Source of the DNA: Patiria pectinifera
Lineage: Eukaryota > Echinodermata > Asteroidea > Valvatida > Asterinidae
Direction of reading: 5' to 3'
DNA length: 64,000 nt
NCBI GenBank assembly: GCA_029964075.1
Contig: CM057149.1
Coordinates: 2,242,465-2,306,464 of the forward strand
Below, piece by piece: positions 49,256-62,414 of the stretch. The notes under the pieces are model-generated. The model was not told where the DNA came from, ran no database searches, and saw nothing but the letters and a program-made list of their open reading frames with translations. Both the position numbers and the translations under genes were made by a program. Each line of letters starts with the position of its first letter. The stretch's first letter is position 1.

Positions 49256-50454
49256 CTGAGAGAATGATGGAAGGTGACGTACCTGGGTAACATGAGGTAT
49301 GTACTCGAGATGATGTGATCATCATTTGTGAAGTTTTGGGGTACGTCAAGTGAACAGTGAAGTACCTCACACCTCTTTAGGGCTGGATCCAAAATGTGCA
49401 GCAAAGTAGTCTCGGTTCAAAATGGACCATTTTGCTCTTTGACTTACGGTACACCATCCTGTGGCAAAGCTGCCTGTAGAGGGCGCCATCAACTCCATCC
49501 ACTTACAGGACAAAATAAAATGTCCTGTGTAAGTGGCAGCTTAGGTAGGTAAAACATGGAGCTATGGTAAAAAGACCCGAGATAATAAGGACCATTACAA
49601 TTAATATGAGTACTGAAGAAGTATGTGGCTCAGAAGATGTTGCTTTTGAAATCACTATTTTACATGGTTGCATGTATTTCATCGGGCACATGTTTGGCAA
49701 AGTGCAACTCGCATTAAAATAGTGAGATGTATGTCGGGTTATTTAACCACACAAAATGGAGATAAATGCAGCTAGTTTTTTCAAGCCCCGTGTGTATCCC
49801 TTATGCTCGTCATTTCAAATGGTCCCTACCATGAGCATTCCTCTTACTCCTGCATACCAAATGCCATACGTTTAACAGTATGTTTTGTCTCGTGTCATTT
49901 ATCCAGCTGCACTTATCAGGCATGGTTGCAAATCCATAAATTGTTGGGAAAAAATATACTTTCTTCTGCCCAAGGGTACTGTTTTAGTTTTTAGGTCATT
50001 TGGTTGCATCCTGCTGCCCATTTGCTTGTCCAAATTGACTTGTGTTACTTAGCCGTAGGTTGTAAAGCCAAGGCAAGTTCAATAAGTTGATTGTATTGAT
50101 ACTCCCCTGTTCCCATTGTTTTGTTTGTTGCCGCAAGGTTTAGATGTTATACACTTTATGGGCGTAAGTTTTGTTCTTAGCATTCCTTAGGTGTATGCAC
50201 ACATATACCAGGCTTACAAAATCCAGTTTCGTTTTCGAATGAGTTTGGTGCTTAAGTATTAGGGTATACTGTAATAATGTGGCAAATACTCCTGGATGTG
50301 TTACAATGTACCAGAAACTTGTAGTCTAGAGTCAAGACATTGTTGTAAAGTAGTTACCTGATCACCTGCAGTACTTCTACGTCGATAATTGACAGTGCGT
50401 CCAGTTGGATATCTCGTCAATTTGCTTGGCGTGCATGGTGTGGACCAGTGTAGA

Positions 50455-50545
50455 CTGGTAAGAGGGCATTATCACAACGAATCAGTGTCATCCATGGACC
50501 GCTATCACAACAACATCTTGGGAATCTTGTAAAATATCCATCTGA
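50455..50545 (+). repeat. AAGAGGGCATTATC repeat, second copy
   Basis: GTAAGAGGGCATTATCACAA then CGAATCAGTGTCATCC, GGACCGCTATCACAACAA and GGGAATCTTGTAAAAT match the element at 44855 almost base for base. Confidence 0.75.
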
Positions 50546-52149
50546 TAACGATACATTGCTACACTTCAGTAAACTTCAATGAAGTATCTTGTGAATATTA
50601 ATGTTCTATGGGGTTCTATAGAAATTTCCATTTCAATTATTTGTAGTTCTTACTGAAGGTACTCAGATAAGTGTAACGAACTTGCTGCAATGATACAAAT
50701 GAACCTGTTAGTCATGTGCCAAACTGCCTTGCCTCTTAGTATTACTCCTTGTAGTCCCCAAAACCGCCCGAGCACTGTGTAGTGTTATTGATTCATCTCT
50801 GAATAAACACAATGTGATACAATGTACTACAGGTCCTTATGGCTAAATTAAAGTGTGACCGTTTCCCCTGGCATCATCGCAGGTTTGGATAAAACTGGAG
50901 TAGCTGCTTCACGTGGGCTGTGATGATAACCTGTCTTCAGTTTTAAGGGCAATTCCATCAGAAAGTGAAAAGACAAAATTTTGCGAAATCTAGAAACAGC
51001 ACAACATCAAATGTCGTATCAAATTAGAGGGGGCCTTTCATTTTGAGTGGTGTGCAAGTGAGATGGAAATATGGTAAATTGCATTATTTTTGCACTTTAC
51101 CAATTACAATGTATGGATGTTATGTAGTCATGTTGGCACCTTGTTTTTACATGCAAAATGCATGTTTTATTGTGAGATTTGTTTTTGAGGCAGGAATTCA
51201 TATCTTATGCCAAAAGGTTTTTGTGTGAGATTATTAGTTTCTAGTGAGCATTTCCTCAAAACAGCAACACTGCACCATGCATCAATGATTTTATACTAAA
51301 GATTTATTGCCAAATGTTTTTAAGACAACTCACGTTGCTAGCAATGTTTAATTCACCATCAATTTGCAAGTGACATTAACGGTATATATGTTGATCTGTG
51401 TGTACATGATTGAATGTCCATGGTAAAGCAAGATCAATTTATTAGCCTCATATCAGTACCTACCGGTAGGATGCTGGATCTGATGAACAACGTACTGGAT
51501 CTAGTGTGTCAACTTAAAATAAGTTCATCTACATCTATGTAAATGATTACATGTACACCTGTTCTTGTACATTATCGGCCACTGGACCTTGTAAGTCATA
51601 TTTTATAATCTTGTCATAAATTGCCACTCCACCATCCTGGGGTTTTTGCAGTCAAGCTGTCCCTCTTCCCAACACAAGAGGGAGCTATACATTACCATCA
51701 TCTCCTTGCCTTGTCCAAGTACAAGTAGGCCTGCATGCTGCGTTACGTGTACAATATGAGTACAGCCAAATCCATTATGGCTTCTGGAGAACTATGCCAT
51801 CTGTCTCAATACTGGTGCATACACAAAGTTTCGTATTTAGTCAACTGTAAACCGTCATCTAAGGTAAATGTTCTTGTAGATGCTAGCCTTTTGATTTCTG
51901 TGTGCTGAACACTTTCTATGTGGAACCTGTAACAAAATTCATATTCTATTTTACCAGGTACGTGAACATGTTTGCAATGTGTGTACATGTACCGTGAAAT
52001 ATCATGATTTGTTTATCCAACTTAAGTTTGTAGCAAAACCATCTGTCCAATGGATTTAAAGTGCATTAGTGCACTTACCGGTGCGCAGCAATGTTTGTAG
52101 AATGTAATTGTACGGTATATCATTGTGTAATTGTTTTTCAAGCTCATGT

Positions 52150-52255
52150 ACAGTATGTAAAGTTCATGAACATGTACATGTACTTTACTTGTTGACTGTA
52201 CATGTACCGGCAGGTACGATGTACATGTACTTGTAATGTACACATGTACATGTGG
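52150..52255. repeat. CATGTACATG palindromic run
   Basis: Repeated ACATGTACATGTAC strings with interspersed TACCGG occur here. Other examples are at 53959-53990, 59081-59104 and 63921-63935. Confidence 0.85.
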
Positions 52256-53549
52256 AGTTTCCTGTTCATCCACCAAGCCCATAATTTCTCCTGACATTTG
52301 GAATATCACAGATAGCACAGTATCCCTGAAAACCACTCTTCATCAGTCTTTTCCATGTTTTGTACATGAATTTTAACAAGCAGACCTATACATTGTCTCC
52401 ACGCAATTAGACATGCATTAGTTTAGGTCACAAAATCTGCATTTTTTCCTGATAAATAGTCCAGATCATTCGTCATTAGGTCATTTCTGTATACATGTAG
52501 TTGGCTGATTATGATTAGGATTTATTAATGACTGAGATAAACGCACCCGTCCTTGGTGAACTTAGGATTGTAATTTTGGCAATGATGTAAAACCTCAAAG
52601 TTCCTCCTGGTCCCGTGCCTGAGGATGTCTTCATTTTGGCCGTGTAGAGTTCTTCCATATGAGAATTCCAAGCAAACGTGGACATGGCTGAATAGAGGAA
52701 AAGTTATGAAATCTTGAGCGCCACAACTGTAGTTACTGTAGTATTTTGTTGTTAAACTAGTTTAACAAGTCTAAATGAAAACAATGAAAACATTTATACT
52801 ACTAACGATAATTACTCAAAGCAAAAGGCACAAAGTATCTGGATATTGATAATTATTCACAGCCACTGGGCAATGAAATAGCCACAATTTAAATGTACAT
52901 GTGTATGCATACGGTTGGCATACGTGTACATGTAAAACAAATGTCAAAAATCAAAATAGTTTCACTTTGCGTACATTGTATTAGAATCCATGACAACACC
53001 AATCCTCTTGAAATCAGGCCTTGCACCTTTCAAGGTATTATCAAAATCTAACTTTGTATGGAGAAAAGTTAGGAATGAGACTATCAATTGGGAATTTGAT
53101 ACACCTGTAGATTGTTTAGGTAAGCCTACAACAGCAAAGTTGATAGATATTATTGTAAACAGATCATGGAATGATTAAAGCAAAAACGAGTGTGCTGACT
53201 GAACAATTTATTGATATTCTACAAGAACTCACAATTCAAACTTCAAACAAAAACATTAACTCTGCATATATATACTCGGAGCTTAACTTTTAATCAAAAC
53301 AATGATTTTTTTGTAATTATGCAGAACATAAGTCAAGTCCAAGCAGATGACGTAGGGGTGTTTGAATGTGCTACAAAAACATCTGACACTTTGTAATTCA
53401 GTGGAATCAGTTAATTTAAATGATTAAAATGACCCTCAATCAATTTATTTTGCCAAAAATAACATTTTTACTAAAACGTGATTGAAATCAGCAATTTTTA
53501 TAATAAAAAGAATGTGATGTAAATCGCGATTTAAATCAGTGATTTACCC

Positions 53550-53790
53550 TGCTAAAAGTTAGGGTGTGGCAATGCTCAATCAAGGTTGATACAAGAAACT
53601 CACAGCTTTGTTTTTGAAGTAATTTGATTGCTAATTTACGTACCTGTGAAAGATTTAATCCTCCAATAAGTTTGTTTAAAATGTTGTGCGTATATATGCC
53701 AATTTTCATGAAATCGATCGTAAGCTTATTGCGCAGCTGCGCAACAAATTCATTGTGTAAATTCCAGTTCACTTACGACCCAAGCTGTCA
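53550..53790 (-). repeat. GATTTCACGAAAC repeat family, copy 2 (inverted)
   Basis: TTGCGCAGCTGCGCAACAAAT, CATGAAATCGATCGTAAG and TTGATACAAGAAACTCACAG are complements of parts of 21310-21930. Confidence 0.7.
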
Positions 53791-55074
53791 CTTTGCATTT
53801 GATAAATTGGCATTTGTTTACATTTGTCTTTAATACTATTTATTTTTTCCCCACTGCATGTACTTTTTGTATAAATCTACAAACAAAGTCATTGCATACA
53901 TTGTGTATTCAGTAGATGACAATATTAACTTTTACCCGTGGGTGCTTTTCTTTGATGTTCATGTACATGTACATGAGTGTATACATGTACCAATTTCCAG
54001 ATGTAGGAATTTTGTCAGCACTTTGATGAAAGATCATCAACAAATTAATTGTTTTATGCTATAGTGAGGTGTACATCTAGCCCTAGGAGTATCCCTGTGA
54101 ACTATAGGCCTAGTACCTGGCAAACTCCAAAGTGAAAGAAATTCTTAGGGGACAGGTAAATGACTTACTCATCCATGTGTATACTGGCCTACGGTACTCA
54201 GCCAAGTTGAATAATGGACACACACACAAATAGGGCCTTAGTGGGGTGTTTGACAGCTCTATTGGATGTGATGTATGTATTCATATTGCTGCTTCACACA
54301 ATCTTGCCCCACCTGGGACTAATAAAGGCCAGCATCGGAATGACTCATTGACCTTGTGTGTTTCTTTTAGACTCAAGTACATGCTCAAGCCAAGTCCTTA
54401 GCTACATGTACATGGAGAGTTATATACAACTGTTGAATCATTCCCTGACAGCTTTGTTTTACATCGTGGAGATATAGTGCTCATAACCAATACCAGTACA
54501 GTCCTCTTTTAACATGTTTACTTAATAAGAGTATGGAAGACAGTCTTTCATCAGTGTATTCTAAAGATGTACTGTTCATTTTTTTTCTCCAAACCAATTT
54601 TAAACTTTGTATGTTTTGTTAAAAAGTTAAAAGTGAAAGATGGCTTTTATATTGGGTTGCTGTGATGCACACACAGATCTGCTTGGCCTGCAAACTTGTT
54701 CCTGGGCCCCTATATTATTGATCCCAAGTAATAGGGGGCGGGAACCAGTCTACCCTGTAAGCACTGACATATATTGTTAAGTTAAAATGATTTGAAAGTA
54801 TGTATTTCATTTATGTAACTGAATGTGGCCCATGCTTTTGGTTAAAGTCTCATTCAAAAGAGTTTTAGAGAATCACTTTTGTATTGCTTGAAAAATAGAA
54901 CTATTTGAAAACAGCACAGACAGTATACACAATTATCTTTAAATGTCTCGCTTTGTACAAAACTGTCTACTGCCTATGAAATTTGTTAACACCATAGCAG
55001 CATTTACATGTGTGTACACGTCTGTTATTCAAGATGTTGGCACAGTGCAGCTACACTACACTAGAGCTACTATT

Positions 55075-55612
55075 TTAAAGCTGTAGTCCATCATTTGCAG
55101 CTATCCAAAAAGTGACCGACGTAATTATTGTTGAAAAACATACTTAGCGGAAAGATAGTAAGGGGACTAAACTCCCTGTGAAATTATTCTTTCTGGCATG
55201 CTGTTATTTTGAAGAAATCAATGAAAGAAGGCCTTTCCAACGGTGCTTCTTAAGACGCACTGTTGGAAAGTTCGTTTTTTTATTCAGCAAAGTGCGCGCA
55301 AGCGTTGACACGACGCACACGCACGTTTGCCATCTATAATTCTTCGGATCAGTGTGCGACATCGCGTAGCTGCATTCGGCTCAGTAAGAACGTGTCTCAG
55401 ACGCTGAATTCAGGCCGAATTCAAAACATGATTCAGCAACTTTTGATTGGAAATCGAGATTCTAGAATGTTGTTTTTCTCGAAATATACAGCTGAAGCTG
55501 AGCTGAAACTTCATCAGGTTAGTTGTTCAGCACCCTTCTTCAGATTTTGAGTAGGTCTGTTGCTTCAAACGAACAAAATGCACAAATTACAAATGATGGA
55601 CTATACCTTTAA
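55075..55612. mobile_element. Inverted-repeat element, AGCTATAGTCC family, copy 3
   Basis: Starts TTAAAGCTGTAGTCCATCATT and ends ATGATGGACTATACCTTTAA. The full interior is shared with copy 1, including ACGTGTCTCAGACGCTGAAT-type sequence also seen in copy 2. An internal hairpin TTTCCAACGGTGC...GCACTGTTGGAAA lies at about 55236-55269. Confidence 0.87.
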
Positions 55613-56004
55613 AAGTATCCTCTATGTTACTACATGTATATACCGGTGCAGACCAATCGCTGTCACTTACATCACAGAGGCCCCCATCAATGGCGGAAAC
55701 ATTGTGCTACATGTAACTACTGCTCAGGTAATCCATCATGGGCAGTTGCTTACAAGTACAATAGCGTGCACAATGGTTTCTCCATTGAAGGGGGCCTAGT
55801 GAGTGTACAATGATCATGTGCTCCGATTCGTGCAAATGCACACGTAGGCGGACATTGTATGCAGTGTTCAGAGAGGGGTTTGTTTTTGAACACTCTAACA
55901 CATGCATACTGTTTACCTAAGCCCATACATGTGTACATGACTTTTAGTTTTATTTGCACTTGATGTGAATTTTACACAGTCCGCTTCCAAATGAAATTTT
56001 ACTC

Positions 56005-56071
56005 ATAACCCTAATCCCCTAGGGGTGTGCAAAATCATATTAAAATTGGAGGATTCAGGACTGTTAGGGTT
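56005..56071. mobile_element. Minimal 67-bp CCCTAAT...GTTAGGG element
   Basis: CATAACCCTAATCCCCTAGG, GGTGTGCAAAATCATATT, GGAGGATTCAGGAC and GTTAGGGTTG are the two ends of the 7822/19358 family with almost nothing between them. The middle matches the 2731 remnant. Confidence 0.75.
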
Positions 56072-56291
56072 GTGTACACATATATGTAGTACCCAAGTAC
56101 GACTTAAATTACCACATTTTTCTTGACCCTCTAAAGACTTATTTTGGTGTGATTTCGTTTGTTTTTACGTTTACACATGTACATCCTAGGTTACCATTTT
56201 TAAATGACCCTGCATTCCATAAAACAGCAAAAATGGCTCCTCCAAATTCTATATTTCAGTGGATGTCGGAACATTTGCATGACATCAGCTA

Positions 56292-56781
56292 GTATAGGGG
56301 CTAGACGTTGTTGTGGTTTGATACGCGATAACCCACCGCCGTGAGAGGGCGCTATCACAACCAACCAATATTGCCCAAGGACTTGTCAGAACAACGTCTA
56401 GGGAATCTGCTGAAATCTCCCCCTGACACTAGAGCGCATGCGCGACCTCTGCAGGCAATTACAGTCCATTTTCAGTCCTACACATAACAAAAGAGCTGAC
56501 CAGTGAAGTTGCACGAAAGTGTTGCTGCATCTTTTATTGCACTGGAAGAAATTTGAGAGTTTGCTTTGGAACTACTTTAATTTTTTTGAATTGCACGCTG
56601 CATATATTAGGCCTAACAGGTGCGCGCGCATTACACAACCAATACGCGTTTTCCTAGACGTTGCTCTGACAAGTCCGTGGGCGATATTGGTTGGTCATGA
56701 TAACACCCTCTCGCGGCGGCGGGTTATTGCGGCCGCGGGTTATCGCGTATCAAACTATAACAACGTGTTGCCCCTAGACTA
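56292..56781. mobile_element. Mutator-like non-autonomous element with long inverted ends
   Basis: The ends are inverted over more than 100 bp: GTTTGATACGCGATAACCC, CCAACCAATAT, GGACTTGTCAGA and AACGTCTAG recur as complements in order. GACATCAGCTA flanks both sides exactly (56281-56291 and 56782-56792). Long terminal repeats with a 9-11-bp duplication are typical of Mutator-like elements. The GCGGCCGC and CGCGGCGGCGGG right end is very CpG-rich. Confidence 0.88.
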
Positions 56782-58254
56782 GACATCAGCTAAACACTCA
56801 CGCAAGGTTAGCCTAGAAAAAAAATAACTTTTGTGGTGGTGACATCGGAAACTAGACCAAGTTAGGACTCTATTAGGGTTGGATTCCGTGCACTGAGCAG
56901 TTTTGATACCGATACTCTGGCAATTTGATACTGTGAATTCTGCAATTTTAAAAAAAATTGGAGGGGGGAGTTTTTAATCAAGACAAACAACAAAGTTCAA
57001 GTAAATGTATTTCGGAAGCATGTTTGTTGTCATGTTTTGTCTTTTTCATTTCTATTCATACTGAGAACTGATACAAAGAACAGATGGATGAAATCTTTGT
57101 AAATGTATCAGTCAATCATCAAAGTGACTTAATTCATGAGGAAATTAATATGGGGGTACATGCACATGCATACATACTGACAAGTGTGCTGAGTGTGTAT
57201 AAGAATTGGTACAGGTCTGCATGCGGATGCTAGAATTAAATAGAAATAATATCAGTGTATTGACGACTGAATCACATTGACAAATTTAGGATTATAAAAC
57301 ACACATTTCTGAGTGACCAGATATTTTGTTGCCGTGAACATAGTTTTGGAAATTCAATTGTCAGTGTGTTTATGACCAATGGGTGTATTAAATTGCCGGA
57401 GTACAAAGTATCGTGTTAATTTACATCTGAAAATGTGACAGCTATGTGCCTAGGGTGAACAAAAATGCACTTAGTAGCTTGTGTCTGGTTACAATACTGC
57501 TGAAAGCGGTAATAGCACTATAAATCATCAGTTGATCACAATTTGTAATTCATCCAAGAAGGAGAAATGAAAATCAATTAGGGAATGAACATCATCTATC
57601 GTTTGTTTGAACTTTGAACCGCAGCGGAAACTACATGTACATTGTACCATGTACATACAAGCAGCATGTAATCACTCAGTCTGCATGTCAGTGGCTGATT
57701 TATGTGTAAGCTACCAATGGCCACCATTTACATTTCATTTGGGAATTGCATTTGTAATAGAAGTCTGTTAAGTGTGATTTATTGGATAGAATTGTTGTTT
57801 TGATATTGCAGGGATGTAGACACATTGCATAGTCAGTGTCAGCCAAGATGTGGTTCATGAGTATACATTTTAGGAATTATCAGAAATTGTCTTGATGATG
57901 ATGATTGTGGTAGATTATCCAAACTCATGCTTTTCCCAAGTAATGAGACCATCCTGATATTATTTGAACTATTGTTGCCTTACAGAAAGGTCCTTTCAGG
58001 ACTGAAACATTAGGCCCGCTAATTGTTTTGATTTATTACAAGATTTACCTGAAATTGTCGGATCCCATATTATAAGGGCTAAGATTTAAATTATGGATTA
58101 CATTAGAGTGTGTAGATGTTCAATTTGTGTGAATTTAACAATTTGTGAAATTGCACAAATTGATTCTTGAGCCACTCATTATATTATGCCCAATAGGTGA
58201 ATGACCTGTGTACATGTCCTTAGTATTAGTATGATATTACTTATTATTATTATT

Positions 58255-58395
58255 TATATCAGGTTTCCAGTGGTAAAAATAAATCAGCGTTTAGTATAAT
58301 TTCGTGAAAGGTATCCGGATGACTGCAATATTATGTCAGTAAAAGTACCTGGATGAGGACAATATTACTTTTGATATTGTCCTCATCCGGGCATT
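58255..58395 (+). repeat. Dispersed repeat with GATGAGGACAATAT hairpin
   Basis: TTATATCAGGTTTCCAGTGG, AATCAGCG, ATGACTGCAATATTATGTCAG and GATGAGGACAATATTA are the inverted counterpart of 19000-19115. GGATGAGGACAATATTA...TGATATTGTCCTCATCC forms a hairpin at its right side. Confidence 0.75.
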
Positions 58396-61300
58396 TTCGC
58401 TGGTGTCCGCACGATCTAGAGTGTAGAAAGTACTGTTGTCAACCAGTCAGCGTAGCGTGCGGTACCGTCGCACCTTCACGCGGCTGCAGATGACGAGTAT
58501 TTATTCAGGTGTTATATAAATCAAATAATGAATGTTTCACATTCCTGCAATGGAAAGAATAATTTCATTCAGTGACAGACGAATGTTCCATTACAAACAT
58601 GCATTATTTGTATAGTATCCCTCTCAAAGCCATCCGATACGGTGTTACTTTTTGCTCTTTCATGTACATTAGTCCTAAGGCTTTTTTATTTGTACGAGTG
58701 CTTGTAGGAGTCCTGCTGTATGCAGACATACTGCATGGATTCTTGAACCTCACGGCGATGCAGAAGATGACACTAAATTTAGGTGGATTGCCCGTATTTG
58801 ATACAACGGGATTGTCAAAACACGTGAACACTGTACATGAGGGTCATTCAGTCAAGTCAGCTTTATCATTTCTTTCATATTTGAAGTCACATTCTTTCAA
58901 TGGAACTTAATTATTAATAAATTGTTACGAGAATATTGCTGAACCCCGTTGCTACAAATTATCAAGGTTTGTTTCTTTGTCGTTTTTGGTTGTTTTCATG
59001 CAGACATGATTACATGTATATTTTTAATTTTAATGAGTCGAAGTTCTGGTAACATGATTCACATCATTTCACTTTATTTGTATTGTACATGTATACATGT
59101 ACATAAGGAACCATTTGCCAAATTTGTCATCTTTTCTTGAAATCACCGTTTGATTTCGTCTTTAATTTGAAAAGAAATGTGGTTCCGTCATTTCCGTGTC
59201 TAATTAATTTGGTAGAGAGCAGCACAGAATACCACTGATTGGATCTCAAAAGCTAGAACATGTACATGTACGGTACATAGTTACCTCATTAACATTGAGC
59301 TTGGCGGAAATTTGTTAAGTGGCTCAACATGTAGGTACTGTCTCAGATTACAAGTATCCCGAGGTGATGTGATTTCATACTTCAAAGTGTCCAGCAGAAA
59401 GGGAGTCATTACGTTTTGAGATAATTAATAGGGCATTGATCATACATGTAAATGAATATGATGTAGTGCCCAAGATTTATATTAACATCTGATACTCACA
59501 ACAGATGAAAATTTATCCTACATAAAATGTACATAGTACCGTAGTGTGCATTGTACATGTAGGCCAAAAAATAATGTAACGGTATGTTTGCACTGTTATT
59601 GGTACAAACTACAATGTGCCGGTAGATCACAGTTTTCTGTTGCCTTGTAAATGTTCCCATGTTCTTATTCCTCCACATGATGGATGATTTGAATTAACTT
59701 ACAATGTACAAATGTATAAGAGAGCTTGATGATTCTTTGTTTTCATTCAACAGGAAGTCATCATATTATCCCCTGACCCTTAAGTTCAGGATGTCAGATT
59801 CTCAAGTGCACTTTGAAACGTTAGTGTACAACACATGTACATGTACACACACACTATGCACAGCACAACTCCAGCACAGCACACGTTCATTGGTACACAC
59901 GCAATGCAAGTGTACAGTTTACCATTGTAGTGCGCATTCAATTTGTACATTATTGTACATGAAAACAGTATTACTGTGATGTTCTACACAAAGTCATTGC
60001 ACATATGTGTAAGTAAGCCTCATAATGATGGCATTATGAATACTTGCATGAACGTGTGTATGTGTGTGTTTAGGTATTGCATCTCAATATAATCTAGTAT
60101 TTTTTACTCTGTGTCAAGCAGTGAAGTGTTTGTTTTGCGTTTGGTGTGTCAAGGGATTGCAGGCAGGCATAGTGTGTGCTTTCAGGATCGTTGAATCATT
60201 GATTGAGCTGTTTTACAGGTGAATGTCAACGTATTTATGGGGATCACCGATTACCCTGGAGGGGGCAATCCGGTCAATCTAAAAATATCCCTGAATATTG
60301 GCTTGGTTCAAGTCTACATAGTGGAAATGCCCATGGATGGCTGTGTGAGCTGTAGTAGTCATTTAGCTGAAGTGTTGTGATTATGGGAAGGCATGGTGAG
60401 GGTATTCCCTAACCTTGTTATGCCAGTAGTCCTTAGTGTTTTGGGGGAAGACCAGAAGTGCATCAGAGTTCTGACATCAGCTTCCTAAAGTGGAGAACAA
60501 ATGACATACACATACTAGTAGGGAATCTGTGCAGTACTGAACATTGCAGTGATCCATTAAAGTCATGTTATCCTTCACATTTGAGAAGGAAAAAATATTA
60601 GCTTTACGTACTTAGTGTTGTGCGCGCGAACCAGTAAGTGTGTCTCATCAATTGGGCTCTCGAAAGTGGTCAAAAAGTGCCCTCTTACGGTTGTGAAGGC
60701 TTTGCATCGTGCGTTGATGAGCAAAGTTAATCCGATTACGTAACTGGATGCCACAGACAGAGCAGTGAAGTGTTTGCATCCCCCCCAAAAATTGCTTTTT
60801 AAGCGTTCTGTTTTTCAAAAAATATGATTTAAATGTTGAATAATAATAGTAGAAGAAATCCTAAACTTCTTTAAAAGATCGATGTTATTGATGCAGAAAC
60901 GTCAATATTTGGTCACTGGTAAAGTTGACATAAAGTCTTGGAAAAGTCGTTTCGAAAAGGTCCCCATACATGTATCTATTCACTTATCTCATTTCTAGGA
61001 ATCCTTACAAGTTATTTCACGAGTAGTTGTATACTAATATCATCTGAGTATATTCAAAATTTCAGTTAATCTGTTGTTTGCAAACGCTTGTGTTACACCT
61101 TGTACTATCACCAGGGTAAATTACGAGGAGGAAATTTTTTTGCTGAGCAAATCAACACGTGGTACCGGTATCTACGGCCGGTACATTGGATTTTGCCACA
61201 ACGATGATGTGGTATTAGCACAGTCATAAGCATGACTCGGCCTGACTTCATGCGGGTCTTATTATAGTTTTCAAAATGGGAGAAATTGATGTTCAAATGT

Positions 61301-62390
61301 TTTGCCCGCAAACAACAAAATGGCTGTGAACAAATGTAACTGTAATATGAACTTACAACTCAGCCTTCGCAACCGCAAGGCTGATATGATATGCAATGAA
61401 GAAACTACTGAGGGTACATGTACATTATTATTCAATTGTGAACATGTGTAAAATAGTACATGAGATCAAAAGGTTAAAAATAAATCCACTGTCAATAAAA
61501 CAGTTAGTAATGATATATGGATAACTAGAGATATAACACACAAATGTGAACGTAACAAAAAATGTGTTGGCAGCACACATACCGGTACATCTGCTAGCTT
61601 GCTGTACCCGAAGCTAAACAAGTGTTTCAGGGGAATTCTTTGAAATGTACATGTAAAGAAAGGGTGGGAAATATTCTATTCATACTTTATGCATGAACGA
61701 TTTTAAAGATTGATCATAATGGATACATACATGTATGCATTTTATCATGGACATGAATGTAACACAACTACATGGATACCTTACTCCTTAGCAATACACG
61801 TACATGTATAACTGCTGGCTTGCCGTACACAATGATAAACAATTGGTTTGGATGTTCTTCGTGACTTGAAGAAAGGGAGGATGGAACTGATTTGTTTTTC
61901 ATACATGCAGAATTGTAATGATTGATAATGCAGTGTTGTTAGAGGCCAGATGGTCTTGTCATAATCAGTAGACATAGATGCTTAAATATACATGTCATTA
62001 CAGAAATAATACCTTTCAGAGTCTGATTTTGTTAAGCATGACATAGCTTGTGAAATCGTGACGACCTCTTCATTCAGCGTTGTGGCTAACTCCTTCTGCT
62101 CACGTGACCACCTAGCGTGCCTAGTAGTTTTCTGCATTTCTCAAAAGGTTCACTTTCAGTTTCACAGATTTTAAATAAAGGCTGGACACCATCTTCCCTT
62201 GGGGGCGCATTCGCTTTCCACGGGAGGGTAAAGTACCATAAACAGACAATTGAGGAAAAAACAGGCTTTTCAGGCAAAGTAAACAGAAAATGTGTAAAAA
62301 AAACACACCACACTTTCTAATAAACCCGCAAAGTGTGGTAAATTGTAGGACTATGCTTTCCTTGGTTGCCAAATTTCCAGTGGGGGTGGG

Positions 62391-62414
62391 GTTGACTGGG
62401 GGAGGGGGGGGGGC
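62391..62414 (+). other. Candidate G-quadruplex
   Basis: TTGACTGGGGGAGGGGGGGG with the preceding GTGGGGGTGGGG gives at least four G runs of three or more with short loops on the + strand. Confidence 0.5.

Noticed and set aside
51640-51730. Candidate ataxin-7-like exon 4 after ttttgcag
   Set aside because: The frame that continues from exon 3 runs into a stop within about 20 codons and lacks the expected His of the zinc finger.
52990-53178. Short frame resembling a coding exon
   Set aside because: No match to any family I know, no ataxin-7 similarity, and no phase-compatible splice sites at its borders.
58572-58910. 112-codon open frame (+) as a small gene
   Set aside because: No recognisable domain, no splice or promoter context, and starts just after a dispersed repeat. 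Hydrophobic parts alone are not evidence.
61320-61450. Possible reverse-transcriptase C-terminal fragment (CNEETTEG...LLFNCEHV in one frame)
   Set aside because: Only a loose resemblance to the Cys/His end of LINE polyproteins over about 25 residues, with no surrounding reverse transcriptase sequence.
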